32,301 bases of DNA from Bacillota bacterium (GTDB lineage: Bacteria; Bacillota; Sulfobacillia; Sulfobacillales; Sulfobacillaceae): contig JAJZBJ010000014.1 in assembly GCA_021798975.1 (NCBI GenBank), positions 1-32,301 of the forward strand, in the 5' to 3' direction. The notes under the pieces are model-generated. The model was given only the letters and a program-made list of their open reading frames with translations. It was not told the DNA's origin and did not search any database. Below are positions 26,715 through 32,301 of the stretch, piece by piece; positions within the stretch are counted from its first letter, which is position 1, and each line of letters opens with the position of its first letter. Made by a program: the position numbers and the translations under genes.

Positions 26715-27749
26715 ATGGCAATGGATCGGGAAAAAGCGCTGGATTTAGCTCTGGCGCAGATTGAAAAGCAGTTCGGCAAGGGTTCGATTATGCGGCTTGG
26801 GCAGGAGTCAACCCGGGCCGCAATCGAGGTAGTCTCGACCGGATGTTTGACACTCGACTTGGCCATGGGGGTTGGTGGATTGCCGCGCGGCCGGGTTGTG
26901 GAAATCTACGGTCAAGAGTCTTCCGGGAAAACCACGGTGGCGTTGCATGCCATCGCCGAGGCCCAGAAGACCGGCGGCGTGGCCGCGTTCATCGACGTGG
27001 AGCACGCTTTGGACCCGCTTTATGCGTCGCGTCTGGGCGTGAACTTGGATGAGTTGCTGATTTCACAGCCCGACACGGGGGAACAGGCGCTGGAAATTGC
27101 TGAGGCGCTGGTGCGATCCGGGGCTGTCGACATTGTGGTGGTTGACTCGGTCGCGGCGTTGGTTCCCCGAGCAGAAATCGAAGGCGAAATGGGCGACGCG
27201 CACGTGGGATTGCAGGCCCGCTTAATGTCGCAGGCGCTCCGGAAGCTGACCGGTGCCATTTCCAAGTCGCGCACGGTGGCGGTCTTTATCAACCAGCTGC
27301 GTGAAAAGGTCGGTATTATGTTTGGCAACCCCGAGACCACGCCCGGAGGGCGCGCTCTAAAGTTCTACTCCTCCATCCGATTGGAAGTACGCCGCATCGA
27401 CAGCCTGAAGCAGGGGACGGACGTCGTGGGCAACCGAACCCGGGTCAAAGTCGTCAAGAATAAGGTTGCGCCCCCGTTTAAGCAGGCGGAATTTGACATC
27501 TTGTACGGGGAAGGCATTTCGCGGGAAGGCAGCATCTTGGACTTGGCGGTAGACCTGGGATTCATTCAAAAGAGCGGCGCCTGGTACGCGTACGGCGACA
27601 CCCGGCTAGGTCAGGGACGGGAGAACACACGGGATTACCTGAAGGCCAACCCGGAGTTGGCGCAGGAGCTGGACCGGCGGATTCGCCAGCAAGTGCAGGG
27701 GGTGGCGGAGAGCGACGCGCCGCCAGATGCCTTGAGCGATGTCGAATGA
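26715..27749 (+). CDS. recA: Recombinase RecA
   Basis: [23 protein letters not shown]-type Walker A (GQESSGKTT), [18 protein letters not shown], uninterrupted. Confidence 0.97.
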   Translation: MAMDREKALDLALAQIEKQFGKGSIMRLGQESTRAAIEVVSTGCLTLDLAMGVGGLPRGRVVEIYGQESSGKTTVALHAIAEAQKTGGVAAFIDVEHALDPLYASRLGVNLDELLISQPDTGEQALEIAEALVRSGAVDIVVVDSVAALVPRAEIEGEMGDAHVGLQARLMSQALRKLTGAISKSRTVAVFINQLREKVGIMFGNPETTPGGRALKFYSSIRLEVRRIDSLKQGTDVVGNRTRVKVVKNKVAPPFKQAEFDILYGEGISREGSILDLAVDLGFIQKSGAWYAYGDTRLGQGRENTRDYLKANPELAQELDRRIRQQVQGVAESDAPPDALSDVE

Positions 27750-28203
27750 AGCCAAGATTCTCGCACTCCGCTGGCTAAGCCAGCGGAGTCTTACCGTGCG
27801 GGAGGTAAAAGACCGACTCGAACGCCGGGGTTTGGACACGGACGTGATCGACGCAGCCTTGGAAGATTTGGTCAGACGCGGCTACCTCAATGACGAACGG
27901 GTGGCCGAATTCGAAGTGAGGCGCGCCTTGGAACGCCACCAGGGGCCCGCTTACGTGCGCGCCCGGCTCACGCAGCGGGGCGTGGAGAGAAGCATTCGGG
28001 ACGCTCAGTTGGCGGCTTTGTATGCCGAGACAGACTGGCTGGCAATTGCCGAACCGTTGAGGCAGCGGTACGATAGAAGTAGTCCTACCGGTCGAGCCCG
28101 CTTGATTCGGCGTATGGCGCGGGAGGGATTTCCCGCTTCGGTGATTCGCCGTGTGGCTGACGGGGAGAGGAGTGACATCATCGATGGCCTTGAAGATTAT
28201 TGA
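27739..28203 (+). CDS. recX: Regulatory protein RecX
   Basis: [23 protein letters not shown]...[24 protein letters not shown]; overlaps the recA 3' end by 11 nt. Confidence 0.88.
   Translation: MSNEAKILALRWLSQRSLTVREVKDRLERRGLDTDVIDAALEDLVRRGYLNDERVAEFEVRRALERHQGPAYVRARLTQRGVERSIRDAQLAALYAETDWLAIAEPLRQRYDRSSPTGRARLIRRMAREGFPASVIRRVADGERSDIIDGLEDY
27765..27789. repeat. Perfect inverted repeat, 12-bp arms with 1-nt centre, in 5' coding part of recX
   Basis: ACTCCGCTGGCT-A-AGCCAGCGGAGT. Confidence 0.95.
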
Positions 28204-28474
28204 GGACTGCATCGCCTGTGGGGCGTGTGAGCCGGAGTGCCCCAACGACGCTATCTCAGAGGGCACCGACATTTATGTCATTGATCCCAGCCATTGCACA
28301 GAGTGCTACGGCTTTTACACCACCCAGCAGTGCGCAGATGTTTGTCCGGTGGAGTCTTGCGTGCAGGACGACGCGCACGCGGACGATGCCGAGCGTTTGC
28401 TCCTCAAGTTCCGCGCGCTTTACCCAGATCGGGCGATGGAGAATACCGATAAATGGAATCCACCGGTCTTGTAG
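28184..28474 (+). CDS. YfhL-type 2[4Fe-4S] ferredoxin
   Basis: CIACGACEPECPNDAI and CTECYGFYTTQQCADVCPVESC; RBS GAGAGGAG within recX; overlaps recX by 20 nt. Confidence 0.92.
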   Translation: MALKIIEDCIACGACEPECPNDAISEGTDIYVIDPSHCTECYGFYTTQQCADVCPVESCVQDDAHADDAERLLLKFRALYPDRAMENTDKWNPPVL

Positions 28475-28547
28475 AGCAACCCGCCTAGGCGTATTCCGTG
28501 ACATATCATGAAGTGAAGCGGACGCTATCAGAAAGGGGTGGCACCAA

Positions 28548-29060
28548 ATGCATATGCCGTCATTTGGCTGGGGAGGCAGCACGCGCGGTTTGGGCACGCT
28601 GATCGCCGTGTTGATGCGGTACCCAGAGGTATCGAGCGTGCAATGCAATCCTGAAGCCAAGACCATTCAAGTGACCTTCGTGGTGCGGGGAGCGGTGAGT
28701 GATGAGGCCTGGACCCGAGTGGCTGAGGAAGGCGGAACCGCCCTGGTCAGTTATCGCGAGATGACTAAACGGCCCCTCACCACCATTGAGTTGAGCCGAG
28801 ACGTGGTGGGCGGTGTCACCACCGTAGAGCTTGTACGGGACACCGATACGGTATCGGTGGAGGAAATTGGCATCTTGATCGAGATCATGCGCGAGCATGG
28901 TGAACTCACCGTCCTCTATGACCCCCATGACCTGTTGGAAGAAGACATGATGGTGCAGGAGGAGACGATTCAAGAACGGCTGCAGGCTCTGCTGCAGGAA
29001 GGCGGAGGCCAGCTGGTGGCCATGCGCGATGAGGGGCGCGTGCTCATCTTTAACACGTAA
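28548..29060 (+). CDS. Hypothetical protein (170 aa)
   Basis: ORF with AAAGGGGTGG RBS; mixed alpha/beta-looking acidic protein, no recognised motif. Confidence 0.75.
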   Translation: MHMPSFGWGGSTRGLGTLIAVLMRYPEVSSVQCNPEAKTIQVTFVVRGAVSDEAWTRVAEEGGTALVSYREMTKRPLTTIELSRDVVGGVTTVELVRDTDTVSVEEIGILIEIMREHGELTVLYDPHDLLEEDMMVQEETIQERLQALLQEGGGQLVAMRDEGRVLIFNT

Positions 29061-29074
29061 TCGGAGGACACAGC

Positions 29075-29851
29075 ATGCGGGTGTTGTTAGTCGGGGACAT
29101 CGTAGGCAAAACGGGACGGCGTATGGTCACGACGCACATCCGCGCCCTCAAAGCCAGCCAGCAGGTGGATCTGGTCGTAGCCAACGGCGAAAATGCGGCC
29201 GGTGGCAACGGGCTGACGCATGACGTCCTGGATGAGTTGCTGAGTTGCGGGATTGACGTCATCACCGGCGGGAACCACATCTTTGACAAAAAGGAAGTCT
29301 TTCAGTTTATTGACGACGTCCCGCAGGTCTTGCGGCCGCTCAACATGCCGCCCGGCACCCCGGGGCGCGGTTATGTGGTGGTGAGTCCGACCGGAATTCC
29401 CGTCGCGGTCGTGAATTTGGCGGGGCGGGCGTTCATGCCGTTTCAGTACGACGACCCCTTTCGCGCGATTGACGACCTCTTGGGAATGTTGGCCGGCGAA
29501 GTCGCCCATGTGATTGTCGATTTTCACGCCGAGACCACCTCGGAAAAGGTCGCGCTGGGTTGGTATCTGGACGGTCGAGCCAGTATTGTGGTGGGCACCC
29601 ACACGCATGTGCAGACGGCTGATGAGCGGATATTGCCGCACGGGACGGCCTACTTGACGGACTTGGGCATGACCGGCCCCATGGATTCGGTAATCGGGGT
29701 CAAGACCGAGCTGGTGCTGCAAAAGCTGCGCACTCAGTTGCCCGTCCGTTTTGATACGGCTACCGGCGCGGGGCAGTTCGGCGCCCTCTTGGTTGATGTG
29801 GATGCCGACGGCCGAGCTCAGGCTGTGGAGCGCATGTTAATTCGGGAGTAG
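29075..29851 (+). CDS. ymdB: YmdB/TIGR00282 family metallophosphoesterase
   Basis: MRVLLVGDIVGKTGRRMV, NGENAAGGNGLT, GGNHIFDKKE, DFHAETTSEK, GTHTHVQTAD, LTDLGMTGP. Confidence 0.95.
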   Translation: MRVLLVGDIVGKTGRRMVTTHIRALKASQQVDLVVANGENAAGGNGLTHDVLDELLSCGIDVITGGNHIFDKKEVFQFIDDVPQVLRPLNMPPGTPGRGYVVVSPTGIPVAVVNLAGRAFMPFQYDDPFRAIDDLLGMLAGEVAHVIVDFHAETTSEKVALGWYLDGRASIVVGTHTHVQTADERILPHGTAYLTDLGMTGPMDSVIGVKTELVLQKLRTQLPVRFDTATGAGQFGALLVDVDADGRAQAVERMLIRE

Positions 29852-29864
29852 AGGAGGATCCAGG

Positions 29865-30833
29865 ATGCGGTTTCATGGAATGGAGATGCCGGTTGTGGAT
29901 ACCCACGCTGACAGCCTAGGCGCGGTGTTGAGGAACGAGCGGCACCTGTATGAGCGGTCAGACACCGGACAATTGGATTTTCCCCGGATGCTGGAGGGCG
30001 GACACACGCTCCAGTTTTTTTCGTTGTGGGTGGAACCCGAGTACAAGCCGGAACGATCTCTGGCGCGTCTTTTGCAATACATTGACGCCTTCTGGCGCGA
30101 GGTGGGCGAGCATCCGGAAAGTATTCAACCGGTCTGCGATTGGCCGAGTTTGGAGGCGGTCCTCACAACCGGAAAAATCGGCGGGGTACCCTCCATCGAG
30201 GGAGCGGAAGGGGTGGGCACCGACCCAGCAGTGGTGCGATTGCTGCACCGGCTGGGTGTGCGGTTGATGAGTTTGACATGGAATGAGCGAAACGCCTTGG
30301 CCGACGGGGCCGGGGAAGAGCCCGGGGGCGGCGGGGTGAGTCGAGCAGGCCGGGCCATTATCCATGAGATGAACCGGGTTAACATGATCGTGGATGTTTC
30401 CCATATTGCCGAAGCCGGATTCTGGGACGTGCTGGAGATTAGTGAGCGGCCGGTGATTGCATCGCACTCCAATTGCCGGGAACTGGCGCCGCATCGCCGC
30501 AATCTGTCGGATGCCCAGATTCGCGCCTTGGCGGATCAGGGCGGTGTTCAGGGGATTACCTTCGTGCGCGGATTCCTGGCCGGCAACGAGGATTTGGATC
30601 GGGTGATCGACCACATGGCGCACGCGATCGAGGTCGTCGGATCCGATCAGCATGTCGGACTGGGCTCGGACTTTGACGGCGTGGACAAGGCCGTAACCGG
30701 ACTTGAGGATGTGACGTGTTTGCCGCGATTGGCGGAGCGGATGAGCGAACGCCAATTTTCCGATGAAACCATCGGGCGGGTCTTGGGGTACAATTACATT
30801 GAATTTTTGAAAAAGACATGGACATCTCAGTGA
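29865..30833 (+). CDS. Membrane dipeptidase-like (peptidase M19)
   Basis: VVDTHADSLG, SIEGAEG, LTWNERNALADG, VDVSHIAEAGFWDVLEISERPVIASHSNCREL, GLGSDFDG. Confidence 0.93.
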   Translation: MRFHGMEMPVVDTHADSLGAVLRNERHLYERSDTGQLDFPRMLEGGHTLQFFSLWVEPEYKPERSLARLLQYIDAFWREVGEHPESIQPVCDWPSLEAVLTTGKIGGVPSIEGAEGVGTDPAVVRLLHRLGVRLMSLTWNERNALADGAGEEPGGGGVSRAGRAIIHEMNRVNMIVDVSHIAEAGFWDVLEISERPVIASHSNCRELAPHRRNLSDAQIRALADQGGVQGITFVRGFLAGNEDLDRVIDHMAHAIEVVGSDQHVGLGSDFDGVDKAVTGLEDVTCLPRLAERMSERQFSDETIGRVLGYNYIEFLKKTWTSQ

Positions 30834-30844
30834 GGAGGACTACC

Positions 30845-32301
30845 GTGAGTCACGCGCTTAACGTACATATTGCAGAAGGGACCCCGTTTGAGCATCCGTC
30901 GGATGTGTTGGTGTTGGGGGTTTTTGAAGACGGGGGATTGGACGGGTCAGCCAAGGAACTGGATACCCGTTTGAATGGGGTGCTGGGCGCTTCGATGGCC
31001 CGTCAGGAATTCGGCGGCAAATGGCTGGAAACCTGGAGCACGTATACCGCGGGGGCCGTGTCAGCCCACCGGGTACTGGTCCTGGGCCTGGGGAAGAAGG
31101 AAGCGTTCGGACTCACCGAGCTTCGGCAGGCCGCCGGCCAGAGTGCGCAATGGGCTCTGGGCCAGCATGCCAAGAGTTTGGCTTGGGTGACCCCGGCTAT
31201 CGCCGGCAATGCCGAGCAGGTGGCTGAGGCGATGGCAGAGGGCTTGCTGTTGGGGTCATGGGCTTTTACACCCTATACCATGGAGCCCAAGTCCGACAGC
31301 TTGACCGAGGCATCCCTGCTGGGACTGCCCGCCGAGGCCAGAGGCGGCATTGAGCGGGGCCGGATTATTGCGACTGCCCAGAACTTGGTGCGCGACTTGG
31401 GCCAGCGACCGTCCAATAAGCTGTACCCGGAACTGTTGGCCGATGAGGCGCGCCGTCAGGGTCAGGCGCATGGCTTCGAGGTCGACGTGTTTGATGAGGC
31501 CAAGCTCAAAGAACTGGGCATGGAGGCGCTCTTGGGTGTGGGAAGCGGTAGCATCTACCCCCCGCGCATGGTGATTATGCGTTATCACGGCGGTGGGAAC
31601 CGGACCCTGGCATTGGTCGGCAAGGGGATTACGTTTGACTCGGGCGGCATCTCGCTGAAGCCGGGCTTGGGCATGGAGGAAATGAAGTATGACATGCTGG
31701 GTTCCGGGGCGGTGCTGGGCGCCATGGTGGCTTTGGCAGAGATGAAGGTGCCCCTAAACGTGGTCGGGATTATGGCGATTGCCCAGAACATGCCGTCGGG
31801 ATCCGCTTACAAGCCGGGTGACGTGGTGAAAGCCTTCAACGGCAAAACTATCGAGGTGACCAACACAGACGCCGAGGGCCGTGTGGCGCTGTCGGACGCG
31901 GTCAGCTATGCCGCGCACCTGGGCGTCGACTGGATTGTCGAGACGTCCACGCTGACGGGGGCTGCCATTGTGGTGCTGGGCCATGAGGCCACCGCCTTGG
32001 TGGCGACCGACGACGGGCTAGCCAGTCTGGTGCTGCAAGCCTCGGAGGCGGCCGGGGAGCGTGTGTGGCGGTTGCCGATTTATCCGGAGTACAAGAAACT
32101 TTACAAGTCGGACGTGGCGGACATGAAGAATTCGCCGGGCCGGGATGCCGGCACGATTACCGCCGGGATGATTATTGCCGAATTTGTCGGTGACGTACCC
32201 TTCGCACATTTGGACATTGCCGGCAGCGCTTGGACCCCGGCCGGCCCGCTCAACCGAACCAAGAATGGTCCCACAGGGGTGATGGTGCGGACTTTCGTCG
32301 A
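30845..32301 (+). CDS. pepA: Leucyl aminopeptidase (peptidase M17), truncated at right edge
   Basis: GTG 30845 after GAGGAGGAC. Translation includes LVGKGITFDSGGISLKPG and NTDAEGRVALSDA. Frame is open to the window end, so it is absent from the ORF track. Confidence 0.92.
   Translation, partial: MSHALNVHIAEGTPFEHPSDVLVLGVFEDGGLDGSAKELDTRLNGVLGASMARQEFGGKWLETWSTYTAGAVSAHRVLVLGLGKKEAFGLTELRQAAGQSAQWALGQHAKSLAWVTPAIAGNAEQVAEAMAEGLLLGSWAFTPYTMEPKSDSLTEASLLGLPAEARGGIERGRIIATAQNLVRDLGQRPSNKLYPELLADEARRQGQAHGFEVDVFDEAKLKELGMEALLGVGSGSIYPPRMVIMRYHGGGNRTLALVGKGITFDSGGISLKPGLGMEEMKYDMLGSGAVLGAMVALAEMKVPLNVVGIMAIAQNMPSGSAYKPGDVVKAFNGKTIEVTNTDAEGRVALSDAVSYAAHLGVDWIVETSTLTGAAIVVLGHEATALVATDDGLASLVLQASEAAGERVWRLPIYPEYKKLYKSDVADMKNSPGRDAGTITAGMIIAEFVGDVPFAHLDIAGSAWTPAGPLNRTKNGPTGVMVRTFV

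Noticed and set aside
26715-27749. Intein or intron in recA
   Set aside because: RecA reads through continuously with all conserved segments adjacent.
1-32301. CRISPR arrays, tandem repeats, tRNA/rRNA genes, transposases, phage or toxin-antitoxin genes
   Set aside because: Looked for by eye and saw none; a tool scan (tRNAscan-SE, CRISPRCasFinder, Infernal) would be needed to exclude small ones.

Overview
The window carries about 29 genes of a GC-rich, endospore-forming-type Firmicute. A Sulfobacillus-like host is inferred from protein flavour only and was not tested. The gene order looks like an enlarged version of the conserved Firmicutes ftsK - rimO - pgsA - cinA - recA - recX - ymdB neighbourhood. 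From left to right it contains: a GH84 N-acetylglucosaminidase 3' end; a TDT/TehA-like transporter divergent from a LysR regulator; uppP-ftsK/spoIIIE; a yhbH-spoVR-prkA cassette; an FMN reductase; a very tryptophan-rich orphan protein; a stand-alone Lon N-domain protein; acyl-CoA dehydrogenase-asnS; rodZ-like and D,D-carboxypeptidase genes; a pdaB-like deacetylase; rimO-pgsA; a membrane-anchored orphan plus an FtsH-like AAA protease lacking the usual external domain, bracketed by terminators; a GNAT acetyltransferase; cinA; a DEAD-box helicase; recA-recX; a YfhL-type ferredoxin; an orphan; ymdB; an M19 dipeptidase; and a truncated leucyl aminopeptidase. I saw no CRISPR array, rRNA, tRNA, transposase or prophage gene. 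The best candidates for something under-described are the two-gene FtsH-like module (20994-22971), the Trp-rich orphan with a dyad in its promoter (11338-12785), and a perfect 12-bp-arm inverted repeat inside the start of recX (27765-27789).
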